A DNA stretch of 64,000 nt from Kocuria rosea (GCF_006094695.1 NZ_CP035103.1:3782001-3846000), one strand, 5' to 3'; positions 34,781-43,732 are shown, counted from the stretch's first letter. Translations and numbers: made by a program. The notes: generated from the letters alone by a model not told the origin.

Positions 34781-35152
34781 TCAGCGGCCCGGACGCTCGT
34801 GGAACTGCAGCCGGTGTCCGTCCGGCGCCTCGACGGTGGCGTAGGTCCCCCACGGCTCGCTGACCGGATCGGACACCGTGGCACCCCTGGAGCGCAGCTC
34901 CGCCACGGTCGCCGCGACGTCGTCGGCGGTGAAGGTCAGGTGGGCGCCCTCGCCGGGATCCTTGCCGGAGGCCGAGGCCGCCGACAGGACGATGGACGTC
35001 TGCGCGCCGGGGGGCCTGACCTCGATCCAGCGAGCGCCCCCGCCCATGTCGGCGTCCGTGACGACGTCGAATCCCAGGGTGTCCCGGTAGAACGCCAGGG
35101 CCTCGTCCTGGTCGCCGACGTACAGCACCGCCGCCGCGACGTTCGTGATCAT
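34781..35152 (-). CDS. VOC-family (glyoxalase/bleomycin-resistance fold) protein
   Basis: 123 residues with the two beta-alpha-beta-beta-beta halves of the VOC fold: AAVLYVGDQDEALAFYRDTL then GARWIEVRPPGAQTSIVL, and HLTFTADDVAATVAELRSRG then YATVEAPDGHRLQFHE. The final Glu in QFHE is a usual metal-ligand position. Tail-to-tail with the membrane protein, 35 bases apart. Substrate not readable. Confidence 0.88.
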   Translation of the reverse strand: MITNVAAAVLYVGDQDEALAFYRDTLGFDVVTDADMGGGARWIEVRPPGAQTSIVLSAASASGKDPGEGAHLTFTADDVAATVAELRSRGATVSDPVSEPWGTYATVEAPDGHRLQFHERPGR

Positions 35153-35228
35153 GAGTTCCTCCTGTGTGAGCTCTTTCCCATGGACAGGTGAGGTCGATCG
35201 GCCTCAGGTCCCCATCATGACGGGCCGC

Positions 35229-35813
35229 TCACGCCCGTGTGCCGTAGACGAGCGCGACGGTCCCGAGGTCCGTCCTGGCGACCGATCTCAGCGCGAGCCG
35301 GCGTGGGACCGGCAGCTCGCCGAACAGCCGCTTGCCGGATCCGAGCAGCAAGGGGTGGACGAACAGCCGGATCTCGTCGACCAGGTCCTCCGCGAGCAGC
35401 TCCCGGCAGAGCACGCCGCTGCCCAGCACGGCGATGTCCCCGTCCTCGCCCGCCCTCAGCCCGCGCACCGCGTCGACGGCGTCCGTCGAGAGGATCCGTG
35501 TCCCCGGCCACGCGGCCTCGGTCAGGGTCCGGGAGGCCACGTACTTGGGGGTGGCGTTCAGATGCGCGGCCACGGGGTTGTCGGCCGGCTGGTGGGGCCA
35601 GAACGCGGCCATCTTCTCGTAGGTCCGGCGCCCGAAGAGGTAGCTCGAGGTCCTCGCGAACCCCGCGGATGCGGTGACCTGATGGACGCTCCCGGCATAG
35701 GGGGCACCCCAGCCGCCGTGCACGAACCCGCCCTCCGGGTCCTCCCCGGGTGACCCCAGCCCTTGCATGACTCCGTCGACCGTCAGAAACTCGATCATGA
35801 CCAGCGCGCCCAT
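35229..35813 (-). CDS. DHFR/RibD-fold reductase, second copy
   Basis: 194 residues. MGALVMIEFLTVDGVMQGLG at the N-terminus, TSSYLFGRRTYEKMAAFWPH and IAVLGSGVLCRELLAEDLVD match RibD C-terminal-like reductases. It shares the fold but not close identity with the copy at 30720. The divergent AraC-like gene starts 88 bases away and may activate it. Start at ATG 35813 is favoured; a longer frame reaching 36059 enters the regulator. Confidence 0.86.
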   Translation of the reverse strand: MGALVMIEFLTVDGVMQGLGSPGEDPEGGFVHGGWGAPYAGSVHQVTASAGFARTSSYLFGRRTYEKMAAFWPHQPADNPVAAHLNATPKYVASRTLTEAAWPGTRILSTDAVDAVRGLRAGEDGDIAVLGSGVLCRELLAEDLVDEIRLFVHPLLLGSGKRLFGELPVPRRLALRSVARTDLGTVALVYGTRA

Positions 35814-35901
35814 CGTGGGGTCCTCTCCTCGTCCTCCTCCGACGGTAGAACTCCGGGGCCGAGGGGGTCTTGAAGAAAGCGGCACGGCACAGAGGGCAGA
35901 C

Positions 35902-36753
35902 GTGAGCGGGTCCGCACCGACGGTCCTCCGGCAGGCCGTTCCGCCTCCGCTGCGGGGGCTGGTGGCGGGGATCGTGGGCTTCGACGAACTCGCTCCGCCG
36001 GGAGGACGGTCCCGGGTGCAGCCGGTCGGCAGCTTCCTGGTGCTGGAGATCTCCTTCACCTCACCGCTGCACGTCCGGGCGCTTCCGGCGGCAGCGGAGA
36101 CGGTTCACGGTGCTTTCCTCGCCGGGCTGATGCCCGGTCCGGTGCGCACGGTCTTCTTCGACCGGCACGCCTCCGTGCAGGTCTATCTGACCCCACCGGG
36201 CGCCTGCCGGCTGCTGGGCGTGCCGGGCCGGGAGACCGCCGGGCACGTCCTGCCACTGGCGGACCTGGTGCCGCGATGGGGCCACGACCTGCCCGACCGG
36301 CTCGCCGAGGCGCCGGGCTGGTCCCAGCGTTTCGCGATCGTGGTCGACGAACTGGTGCGGCTCGCCGGGTCCGGGGCACCGGCCGATGCCCTGGTGGAGT
36401 GGACGTGGTCGGAGCTCCAGCAGACGGGCGGACAGGCGCGGATCGCGGATCTGGCACGGCGCTCGGGCTGGAGCGTGCGGCACGTGCGCGCGCGCTTCGA
36501 CGAGGTGACCGGGGTCCCGCCCAAGGTCGCAGCACAGATCATCCGGTTCGAGCGCCTGCACGCGGAGCTGGGGAGCCGGAGTCTCGGGGCGCTCGCCGCT
36601 CGGCACGGCCTCTCGGACCAGAGCCACCTCACCCGGGAGGTGCGGCGCTTCGCGGGCGAGACGCCCCTCGCCCTCGCGCGGGCACGGCGGCCCACTGCGT
36701 TCACCCTGCTCGGGACACGCCCTCTTCCCTCTCCGACCTCTCAGACGGTGTGA
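35902..36753 (+). CDS. AraC-type transcription regulator
   Basis: 283 residues from a GTG at 35902 with AGAGGG before it. The N-terminal ligand half is not a recognised sensor (FLVLEISFTSPLHVRALPAA; VFFDRHASVQVYLTPPGACR resembles the DUF6597-like sensor of short AraC proteins). The C-terminal AraC domain shows ARIADLARRSGWSVRHVRAR and LGALAARHGLSDQSHLTREV, two helix-turn-helices. It is divergent from the RibD-like reductase, the probable target. Confidence 0.82.
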   Translation: MSGSAPTVLRQAVPPPLRGLVAGIVGFDELAPPGGRSRVQPVGSFLVLEISFTSPLHVRALPAAAETVHGAFLAGLMPGPVRTVFFDRHASVQVYLTPPGACRLLGVPGRETAGHVLPLADLVPRWGHDLPDRLAEAPGWSQRFAIVVDELVRLAGSGAPADALVEWTWSELQQTGGQARIADLARRSGWSVRHVRARFDEVTGVPPKVAAQIIRFERLHAELGSRSLGALAARHGLSDQSHLTREVRRFAGETPLALARARRPTAFTLLGTRPLPSPTSQTV

Positions 36754-36805
36754 CGAGTCCTGTCCCGACCGCGGGGCGTCACACTCGGCCCTCCCCTTTC
36801 CTGGG

Positions 36806-36841
36806 TTGACCGCGCGGCCTATATTTTGACCATGCGGTCAA
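36806..36841 (+). promoter_or_regulatory. Probable TetR operator over promoter and start codon
   Basis: TTGACCATGCGGTCAA at 36826-36841 is a palindrome with six-base arms (TTGACC/GGTCAA) centred on the ATG of the tetR gene. A second half-site TTGACCGCGCGG starts at 36806, and TTGACCGC and GCGGTCAA also pair over the whole element. TATATT at 36820-36825, six bases before the ATG, could be the -10 box, implying a leaderless message; no good -35 is seen at normal spacing. Auto-repression by the TetR protein is the likely function. Confidence 0.6.
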
Positions 36842-37452
36842 ACGAGGCCTCGGGTGACTCCCCGACCTTCACGGAGACGGCCCGCCGGGCCCAGATCCTG
36901 GCGTGTGCGATCGAGGCCATCTCCGAGTCCGGGTACGGGCGGGCCTCCCTGGCCGAGATCGCCCGCCGCGCCGGCGTGAGCAAGGGCGTGGTCTCCTACT
37001 ACTTCACGTCCAAGGACGAGCTGCTGGCCCAGGTGGTGATCGACGTCTACCGCCGCGCCGGGGCCGCCATCGCGGCCCGCACCGACGCCGAGACCGACCC
37101 CTCGGCGGTGCTGACCGCCTACGTGGAGGCGAACCTCGCCTTCCTGGGCCGGCATCCGGCGGACCTCCGGGCGGTCACCGAGATCGTGATGAACCTGCGC
37201 GCCCCGGACGGCGCCCCCCGGTTCACCCCGTCCGGGGCCGACCCGGTGCTGGCCCACCTGGAGCGCCTGCTGCGCGACGGGCAGGAGACCGGGGCCTTCC
37301 GGGACTTCGACGCCCATGCCCTGGCGATCCTCGTCCGCGGGGCGATCGACACCGCCTCCGGGCGGCTGGTCACCGACCCGGACTTCGACCTGGGCACCTA
37401 CACCCGCGAGCTCGTCTCCGTGATCGGGCTCGCGACCCGGAAGAGACCCTGA
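36832..37452 (+). CDS. TetR-family transcription repressor
   Basis: 206 residues. The N-terminal DNA-binding domain is clear: ARRAQILACAIEAISESGYG, ASLAEIARRAGVSKGVVSYY and FTSKDELLAQVVIDVYRRAG. The C-terminal half is the ligand/dimer domain (LDLRAVTEIVMNLRAPDG-like stretch, ERLLRDGQETGAFRDFDAHA). ATG 36832 lies within a palindrome, so there is no room for a ribosome site and translation is probably leaderless. The VC0807-like gene begins ten bases after its stop and is likely the co-regulated effector. Confidence 0.9.
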   Translation: MRSNEASGDSPTFTETARRAQILACAIEAISESGYGRASLAEIARRAGVSKGVVSYYFTSKDELLAQVVIDVYRRAGAAIAARTDAETDPSAVLTAYVEANLAFLGRHPADLRAVTEIVMNLRAPDGAPRFTPSGADPVLAHLERLLRDGQETGAFRDFDAHALAILVRGAIDTASGRLVTDPDFDLGTYTRELVSVIGLATRKRP

Positions 37453-37462
37453 GGAGAGCGCT

Positions 37463-38287
37463 GTGAGCGTCCCGGACCCCATCCCGCGGCCGACCGTTCC
37501 CCCTGCCGGGACACCACCGGACCGGAACCCTGCGCCGTCGCCGGCCCCGGACGGCGGTGCGGTCCCGAGCGGCGGTGCGGTCCCGGGCGGAACGCCGGTG
37601 AGCTGCCGGCGTCACCCGCTGGTGGGACTGCTGGGCGCAGGCCTGGTCCTGCCCTTCGCCCTGTACTACGGACTGCGACTGGCCGGGGCGGAGCCCTGGG
37701 TGGCGCTGGTGCTCGGCGGGCTCGCCCCGCTGCTGCGCGTGCTGGGCGCCGCGGCCCGCACCCGCCGGCTGGACCGGCTCGGGGCCTTCACCCTGTCCGT
37801 GCTGGCCCTCAACACCGCCGTGGGGCTGATCACGGCCGACGCCCGGCTGCTGATGGCCCTGGGCGGCTGGCTCACCGCACTGCTGGGCGCGTGGCTGCTG
37901 ACGAGTCTCGCCGGCGGCCGGTCCGCGCTCTTCGACGCCACCGTGGCTCTGATGCCCGCCGAGGCCGCCACCCGCTGGAGGCACGGCTGGGAGCAGGACC
38001 CGGTGTTCCGCCGGATCTTCCGGGCGATGACCGCGGGCTGGGGAGCCGCCTTCCTGATCGGGACCGGCGCCCGAGCGGTCATGGCCTACACCCTGCCCGT
38101 CGACGCGGTCCCGGTCGCCGCCGCGGCGCTGCTGCTGGTGCTGCTGGTCGCCGTCGTCCAGGCCGGCAAGGCGTACGGGCGGCGGCACCTGGGCCCGCCC
38201 GCCGCGCCGGCCACGGCGGCCGGGCCGCCCCCGGCGCCCGGCGGTCCGGGCGCCCGGAGCGGACCGGACGGTGACCTGGGCCTTTGA
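37463..38287 (+). CDS. VC0807-family membrane protein
   Basis: 274 residues from a GTG. The N-terminal 45 residues are Pro/Gly-rich and cytosolic. At least six hydrophobic segments follow: PLVGLLGAGLVLPFALYYGL, WVALVLGGLAPLLRVLGAAA, FTLSVLALNTAVGLITADAR, LMALGGWLTALLGAWLLTSL, AAFLIGTGARAVMAYTL and VAAAALLLVLLVAVVQAGKA. This matches the VC0807 family of unknown integral membrane proteins, often found behind TetR regulators. It forms an operon with the tetR gene ten bases upstream. Transport or drug-related role is only suggested by context. Confidence 0.78.
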   Translation: MSVPDPIPRPTVPPAGTPPDRNPAPSPAPDGGAVPSGGAVPGGTPVSCRRHPLVGLLGAGLVLPFALYYGLRLAGAEPWVALVLGGLAPLLRVLGAAARTRRLDRLGAFTLSVLALNTAVGLITADARLLMALGGWLTALLGAWLLTSLAGGRSALFDATVALMPAEAATRWRHGWEQDPVFRRIFRAMTAGWGAAFLIGTGARAVMAYTLPVDAVPVAAAALLLVLLVAVVQAGKAYGRRHLGPPAAPATAAGPPPAPGGPGARSGPDGDLGL

Positions 38288-38435
38288 CGCCACGTTGCGC
38301 CCACAGGGGACCGCAAGGTGTGAGAGTTCCCACTCGGCCTGTGCTTTCCCAGGTCAGTCCGGATAATGGGGAAGGCTGGCCCGAGCATCGTCGCGGGGAT
38401 CAGCACCCCCTTCCCCGCAACCGAAGCAGGACAGC

Positions 38436-39272
38436 ATGACTCTGGAAAAACCACGCACCGAGGCCCCCGCGGCCGAGGACCATCCGCAGGCACCGGCCGA
38501 GGAGCAGTCCGAGAAGAAGAGCCCGGCCCTGAACATCCCGGGCCTGCTCGCCGGCGCCGCCACCGCCGCGACCATGTCCGTGATCGGCGGCCACCTCAGC
38601 GTCGCCGGCACCGTCCTCGGCGCCGCACTGACCAGCATCGTCTCCGGCATCGCCATCGTCATCTACTCGACCTCGCTCGAGAAGAGCCGCCGCGGCCTGA
38701 AGAAGGTGAAGACCACCGTGGCCCAGCGCGTGCTCGCCCGCCCCGGCCTGGACTCCTCCGAGTCGGACGGCAGCACCGCCGTGGCCGCCGGCAGCCGCTG
38801 GACCGCCCTGCGCCCGCGCCTGAAGCCCGTCCTGGTCTCCACCGGCGCCGTCCTCGGCCTCGCGGTCGCGGCGATCTTCGGCATCCAGGCGCTCACCGGC
38901 ACCGAGCTCTCCGGGGGCACGGGCACGATCCAGCGCACCGTGACCGGCAGCGAGTCGGTCTCCGTGCGCAGCGACGTTGCCCCCGCCCCGGTCGAGGACC
39001 CGGCCGCCGGCACCGGCGAGGTGGCCCCTGCCGAGGGGACCGTCCCCGACGCGGAGGTCACCGTGGCCCCGGGTGGAGTCGTTCCGGGCGAGGTCGCCCC
39101 CACGGACGGAGCGGTGACCGAGGACGACACCACGACCGGCGGCACCCTCCCGGACACGAGCGGCCAGGAGTCGGAGAGCGGGCAGACCGACACCGTCCAG
39201 CCGGGCGCCGGCGCGGCCGCCGAGCAGGCCGTGCCGGGCGCCGACGCCGGTGCGGTGCCCGCGGCGCCGTAG
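38436..39272 (+). CDS. Membrane-anchored hypothetical protein
   Basis: 278 residues. Cytosolic N-terminus rich in Glu/Pro, two hydrophobic stretches near residues 35-75 (GLLAGAATAATMSVIGGHL; LGAALTSIVSGIAIVIYS), a basic loop (SLEKSRRGLKKVKTT) and another membrane segment (LVSTGAVLGLAVAAIFGIQA). The last 110 residues form an acidic, Pro/Gly/Ala/Thr low-complexity tail, probably outside the cell. ATG 38436 used. No family recognised. A strong terminator follows. Confidence 0.65.
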   Translation: MTLEKPRTEAPAAEDHPQAPAEEQSEKKSPALNIPGLLAGAATAATMSVIGGHLSVAGTVLGAALTSIVSGIAIVIYSTSLEKSRRGLKKVKTTVAQRVLARPGLDSSESDGSTAVAAGSRWTALRPRLKPVLVSTGAVLGLAVAAIFGIQALTGTELSGGTGTIQRTVTGSESVSVRSDVAPAPVEDPAAGTGEVAPAEGTVPDAEVTVAPGGVVPGEVAPTDGAVTEDDTTTGGTLPDTSGQESESGQTDTVQPGAGAAAEQAVPGADAGAVPAAP

Positions 39273-39294
39273 ACGGCAGCACACCGGAAGGACC

Positions 39295-39327
39295 GGGGCG
39301 GGGACGTGGACACCACGTCCCCGCCCC
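39295..39327 (+). terminator. Terminator hairpin after the anchored hypothetical gene
   Basis: GGGGCGGGGACGTGG (39295-39309) pairs perfectly with CCACGTCCCCGCCCC (39313-39327) with a three-base loop, 22 bases after the stop codon. Confidence 0.8.
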
Positions 39328-39545
39328 TTCCCGTGCCGGCCCCTTCTCCCGGCGCGGCCGGCGTCCAGGAGGAGGAGCCGGTCGCGCCATCTTTCGTCAT
39401 GTTCGCCTGTTGCCCCTGACCAGGCCCGATGTTGGCGCGGCTCCCACGAGGTCTGGACTTAAGTCGACTGACATATGTCCCGAAAGGCACCTAACTTGGC
39501 CTCATCCCGGCTGCGGTCGCAGGCGGGAGGCGATCGACGAAGGGG

Positions 39546-39749
39546 ATGACAGTGGCAGGGGTTCGAGAGGTTCGCGGAAATCAGGTGGCGCAGTGGCTGA
39601 CGGTCGCGGCCGTCATGCTGTTCGTCGCCAACGGCGCCGTCCTGGCCCTGGGGTCCCAGGCCTACGGGTGGGCCACGCTGCTGTTCGCGGCGGCCGCGTA
39701 CTTCGCGGTGTCCACCGGGATCGTGGGACGCCCCCTGCGACAGCACTGA
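39546..39749 (+). CDS. Small membrane protein, hypothetical
   Basis: 67 residues, ATG 39546 after GAAGGGG. Two hydrophobic helices are predicted by eye (WLTVAAVMLFVANGAVLALG; WATLLFAAAAYFAVSTGIVG) with a basic end. A perfect 22-bp hairpin ends the transcript. Function unknown. Confidence 0.6.
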   Translation: MTVAGVREVRGNQVAQWLTVAAVMLFVANGAVLALGSQAYGWATLLFAAAAYFAVSTGIVGRPLRQH

Positions 39750-39783
39750 CCCGCCGGCACCGAGGTGCCGGTCCTGACCCACC

Positions 39784-39832
39784 GACGGAGCGTCGGCCCG
39801 GCACGCCGGTCGTGCCGGGCCGACGCTCCGTC
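39784..39832 (+). terminator. Terminator hairpin, 22-bp perfect stem
   Basis: The arms at 39784-39805 and 39811-39832 are perfectly complementary (core GGAGCGTCGGCCCGGCACG) around the loop CCGGT. It separates the small membrane gene from the amino-acid permease gene. Confidence 0.85.
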
Positions 39833-39962
39833 GTCGTCCCGGCGGCGGTTCCGGGGCGCGGGTGCCGCTGCCCGGGAGTGACGCCGCCCGAGGCCCGGAG
39901 GGACGCGGTCCGGCTGGTATCGTCCCTGAGGTCCACCCCATGTGCACCCAGCGAGGACCACC

Positions 39963-41312
39963 ATGTCGCGCTCCCCTGCCCCGCGGACGATCTCCGCCGA
40001 CGCAGAATTTGTTCCCTCCCCCACGACCACGCCGACGACCACGAACCCCGCCCCGGACCGCTCGGCCACGGCACCCGGTGCCCGGAGCCGGCCCTCCGCG
40101 GTCGACACCGGCTGGATGCTCGGCCTGTTCGGCACCGCCATCGGCGCGGGCATCCTCTTCCTCCCGATCAACGCGGGGGCCGGCGGCCTGTGGCCGCTGC
40201 TCGTGGTGACGGTCCTCATCGGGCCGATGACCTACCTGTCCCACCGGGCCCTCGCACGCTTCGTCTGCGCCTCGCCGCGGAAGGGCGAGGACATCACGGT
40301 CGTGGCCCGCGACTACTTCGGGGAGGGCGCCGGGCGGGTGATCACCGTCCTGTACTTCCTCGCGATCTACCCCATCGTCCTGATCTACGGGGTGGGCATC
40401 ACCAACACGGTCGAGAGCCTGCTGGTCAACCAGCTGGGCCTGCCGCAGGTGCCCCGCGTGCTGCTCTCCGGGGTGCTGATCGCCCTGATGATGCTGGTCA
40501 TGGTCGCCGGTCAGCGCCTCATGCTCGCGGTGACCCGGTGGCTGGTCTACCCGCTGATCCTCGCCCTGCTGGGGGTGACGATCTACCTCGTCCCCACCTG
40601 GCAGGTGGGCGACCTCGCCGTGGTGCCGTCCGCCGGCGAGCTCACGCTGTCGGTGTGGCTGATCATCCCGGTGCTGGTGTTCGCGTTCAACCACTCCCCC
40701 GCGATCTCCCAGTTCTCCCTGGCGATGCAGCGCGAGCACGGGACGGACGCGCCCGCGGCGGCGTCCCGCGTGCTGCGCCGCACCACGGTCCTGCTGGTGC
40801 TGTTCACCATGGGCTTCGTCTGGTCCTGCGTCCTGTCCCTGGGCACCACCGGGCTGCAGGAGGCCCGCGAGGCCAACCTCCCGGTGCTCTCCCACCTGGC
40901 CAACGTGCAGGACAACCCCTGGATCGGCTACCTCGGCCCCGCCGTGGCGGTCGTGGCGATCGTCTCCTCGTTCTTCGGCCACTACCTGGGCGCCAGCGAG
41001 GGCGCGGCGGGGATCGTGCGCAGCATGCTCCCCGCCCGGATCCGGCAGCCGCAGGACCGGACGCTGCGCCGGGGGATCGCGGTCTTCATCTTCCTCACCA
41101 CGTGGGCGGCCGCGGTGCTCAATCCGAGCATCCTGCCCCTCATCGAGTCCCTGGCCGGGCCCGTCATCGCCGTGATCCTGTACCTGATGCCGATGTACGC
41201 CGTGCGCCGGATCCCGGCGCTGGCGCCCTACCGGGGGCAGCTCTCCAACGTGTTCGTGACCGTCGCCGGGCTCGTGGCCATCAGCGGCATCCTCTTCACC
41301 CTCGTCCGCTGA
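39963..41312 (+). CDS. HAAAP-family amino-acid permease (SdaC/TdcC type)
   Basis: 449 residues with eleven or so membrane segments. The first, GWMLGLFGTAIGAGILFLPI, is the typical hydroxy/aromatic amino-acid permease start (GTAIGAG). AISQFSLAMQREHG and FFGHYLGASEGAAGIV occur in the central loops, as in serine/threonine transporters. Proton- or sodium-coupled uptake of serine or threonine is the probable role. ATG 39963 has GCGAGGA before it; a GTG 21 bases upstream is possible. Monocistronic, between a strong terminator and the lacI gene. Confidence 0.88.
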   Translation: MSRSPAPRTISADAEFVPSPTTTPTTTNPAPDRSATAPGARSRPSAVDTGWMLGLFGTAIGAGILFLPINAGAGGLWPLLVVTVLIGPMTYLSHRALARFVCASPRKGEDITVVARDYFGEGAGRVITVLYFLAIYPIVLIYGVGITNTVESLLVNQLGLPQVPRVLLSGVLIALMMLVMVAGQRLMLAVTRWLVYPLILALLGVTIYLVPTWQVGDLAVVPSAGELTLSVWLIIPVLVFAFNHSPAISQFSLAMQREHGTDAPAAASRVLRRTTVLLVLFTMGFVWSCVLSLGTTGLQEAREANLPVLSHLANVQDNPWIGYLGPAVAVVAIVSSFFGHYLGASEGAAGIVRSMLPARIRQPQDRTLRRGIAVFIFLTTWAAAVLNPSILPLIESLAGPVIAVILYLMPMYAVRRIPALAPYRGQLSNVFVTVAGLVAISGILFTLVR

Positions 41313-41397
41313 GCCCCCGGCCCTGGGCGGGACGTCCCCGATAGACTGGGGGCCGCACACCGACCCGGTTCGAGACCGGTGCTACCGCCGGAGGAAC

Positions 41398-42423
41398 ATG
41401 GCCCGCAACCCCACTGCCGCCGATGTCGCGCGCGAGGCCGGGGTCTCCCGGAGCGCGGTCTCGATGGTCCTCAACAACAACGCCGACGGCAACGTCTCGC
41501 CCACCGCCCAGCAGCGGATCCGGGAGGCCGTGCAGCGGCTGGGCTACGTGCCGAACGCGGTGGCGGTCGCCCTGCAGAGCCAGCGCACCAACACCATCGG
41601 CGTGATCACCGACGAGATCGTGACCAGTCCCTTCGCCGGCCGGATCATCAGCGGCGCCGGTTCCGTCGCCCGCCCGGCGGGCTACGTGCTCACCGTGGCC
41701 GACACGGAAGGGGTGCCGGGGCGCGACCTCGAGCTCGCCGAGGCCCTGATCCACCGGCACGTCGACGGGCTGGTCTACGCCACGGGCGGCCTCGTGGAGC
41801 TGGACCCGCCCGTGGCGCTGCTGCACCGCCCCGCGGTGCTCGCCAACTGCTACGACCCGCAGGAACGGCTCGCCGCGGTGATCCCGGACGAGGTGACCGG
41901 GATGCGCCGTGCCACCGAGCACGTGCTCGGCCTGGGGCACCGCCGGATCGCCCTGCTGACCGGCACGTCCGACTCGCCGGCCACGCCGCTGCGCCGGCAG
42001 GGCTTCGAGGCGGCCTGCGCGGAGTTCGGCCGCGAGGGCCTGCGGCTCACGGTCGAGCCGACCGGCTGGGAGATCCAGGACGGCTACCGGGCGGCGCAGC
42101 GGCTGCTCGCCCTGCCCGAGCCGCCGACGGCGGTCCTCGCGTCCAACGACCGCACCGCCACGGGCGTGCTGCTCTGCGCGGCGGCGTCCGGCCTGCGGGT
42201 CCCGGAGGACCTCTCCCTCGTGGGGGTCGACGACCAGCAGAGCGTGGCCGACCAGCTCGTCCCCGCGCTGACGACCGTAGCCCTGCCGCACCTGCGGATC
42301 GGGGCGCGCGCCGTGGAGCTGCTCCTGGAGCAGCTCCACGGCGTCGAGGTCCCGCCCGCGGTGGAGCGCATCGACTGCCCGCTGATCGTCAGGGCGTCGA
42401 CGGGCCCAGCGCCCACCCGGTGA
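41398..42423 (+). CDS. LacI-family repressor of the fructan/sucrose locus
   Basis: 341 residues. The N-terminal helix-turn-helix and hinge: TAADVAREAGVSRSAVSMVL, then VQRLGYVPNAVAVALQS. The periplasmic-binding-protein-like core starts at TIGVITDEIVTSPFAGRII, and ASNDRTATGVLLCAAASG and LSLVGVDDQQSVADQLVP close it. Fructose, sucrose or a fructan fragment is the probable inducer given the GH32 gene. ATG 41398 follows GGAGGA; TAGACT at 41342-41347 may be its -10. The last 35 bases overlap the end of the convergent GH32 gene. Its operator is most likely the palindrome at 47023-47052. Confidence 0.88.
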   Translation: MARNPTAADVAREAGVSRSAVSMVLNNNADGNVSPTAQQRIREAVQRLGYVPNAVAVALQSQRTNTIGVITDEIVTSPFAGRIISGAGSVARPAGYVLTVADTEGVPGRDLELAEALIHRHVDGLVYATGGLVELDPPVALLHRPAVLANCYDPQERLAAVIPDEVTGMRRATEHVLGLGHRRIALLTGTSDSPATPLRRQGFEAACAEFGREGLRLTVEPTGWEIQDGYRAAQRLLALPEPPTAVLASNDRTATGVLLCAAASGLRVPEDLSLVGVDDQQSVADQLVPALTTVALPHLRIGARAVELLLEQLHGVEVPPAVERIDCPLIVRASTGPAPTR

Positions 42424-43732
42424 CCGCGCCCGGCTCGACCGCCGCGCACCAGGTCTCGCCGTCCTGCGGATAGGCCCGGAGGGTGTGGGAGGGCCCGTCC
42501 TGCGCGTAGACCTCCACCAGGGAGCCGTCGACCACGACCGTCGCCGCGCGCCCCGACCAGACCTCGCGCTCGCCGGCGGGACCGCGCAGCAGCAGGCGCA
42601 CGGCGGCGTCCGGGCCCGTGGCGCGGAGCTCGGCGGCGTCCGGCAGCTCGACCGTCCCGTCCGCGGACGCCGGCTCGAGGGGCTCGCGCCGGTGCCCCGC
42701 GCACTCGGCGGCGGGTGCCGGGACGAGGACGTCGCCGTCCAGGCGGAGCTCGCGCGGCCAGGTGAGCAGACCAGCCCACCCCTCCTCGTCGCTGACCTCC
42801 TCCGGGCGCGTCTCCCACGACCAGCCCCACAGCAGGGTGCGGTCCTCCAGCGCCAGCACCTGGGGCGCGTAGAAGGCCGGCCCCGTGTCCACGGCGCCAC
42901 AGGCCTCGGGGGTGAAGCGGGGGGCGGCTCCCCGGGCCCGGCCCCCGTCGTCGTCGTCGGGGTCCTCGTCCATGCGCCCGACGACGTAGCGCACGTCCTG
43001 GAGCCGGCCGGACCCGTCCTCCTGGCGCATCCACCGGGAGACGATCAGCACCCAGCGGGACACCTCGCCCTCGACCACCTCGAAGAGCTGGGGGCACTCC
43101 CAGATCGAGGCGTCGAGGTCCGCGCTGAGCACGGGGTGGTCCGAGGTCAGCCACACGCCCAGGTAGGTCCAGTGCTCCAGGTCGGCGGCGTCGTAGAGCA
43201 GGATCGCCGCCCGGCCGTCGGCCAGCCCCGCGCCCTGGAGGGCGTACCGCCGCCCCGCCCAGCGGAAGAGGAACGGGTCGCGCACCGCGACGACGTCAGG
43301 GTCCGCGGGCATCTCCGCCGCCGTGACGCCCTCCTGCCGCCAGGACCGCAGGTCCTCCGAGCCGGTGGCCAGCGTCACCCGGGACCGGTCGTCGCCGGCC
43401 TCGACACCGCTGTAGACCGCCACCGGGCACCCCTCGTCGACGGTGAGCACCCCGGACCAGCAGCCGAACGCGTCGGGGCCGTGCTGCTGCGGGCGCAGGG
43501 CCACCGGCTCCTCCTGCCACGTCACCAGGTCCGGTGAGGACAGGTGCCCCCACTGGATGGCGTCGTGGCGCGCGGAGCCGGGGTTGTACTGGAAGAACAC
43601 GTGCCAGGTGCCGTCGACCCGGCACAGCCCGTTGGGGTCGTTGAGCCAGCCCCGGGCCGGCCGGGGGTGGGTGCGGGGGAAGGCCCGGCCGGTGGGCAGG
43701 ACGGCGGAGGCGGTGCTGGGAGAGAGGGTCAT
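42389..43732 (-). CDS. GH32 family fructosidase (sucrose/fructan hydrolase)
   Basis: 447 residues. The three GH32 motifs are present: GWLNDPNG with the nucleophile Asp32, VRDPFLF with Asp152, and SIWECPQLF with the acid/base Glu212. FQYNPGSARHDAIQWGHLSS and the beta-sandwich C-terminus (VVDGSLVEVYAQDGPSHTLR) complete the family pattern. No signal peptide, so it cleaves sugar after import, releasing fructose from sucrose or fructo-oligosaccharides. It is the last gene of the operon; its start overlaps the stop of the permease gene by four bases. Its 3' end overlaps the end of lacI on the other strand. Confidence 0.92.
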   Translation of the reverse strand: MTLSPSTASAVLPTGRAFPRTHPRPARGWLNDPNGLCRVDGTWHVFFQYNPGSARHDAIQWGHLSSPDLVTWQEEPVALRPQQHGPDAFGCWSGVLTVDEGCPVAVYSGVEAGDDRSRVTLATGSEDLRSWRQEGVTAAEMPADPDVVAVRDPFLFRWAGRRYALQGAGLADGRAAILLYDAADLEHWTYLGVWLTSDHPVLSADLDASIWECPQLFEVVEGEVSRWVLIVSRWMRQEDGSGRLQDVRYVVGRMDEDPDDDDGGRARGAAPRFTPEACGAVDTGPAFYAPQVLALEDRTLLWGWSWETRPEEVSDEEGWAGLLTWPRELRLDGDVLVPAPAAECAGHRREPLEPASADGTVELPDAAELRATGPDAAVRLLLRGPAGEREVWSGRAATVVVDGSLVEVYAQDGPSHTLRAYPQDGETWCAAVEPGAVTGWALGPSTP

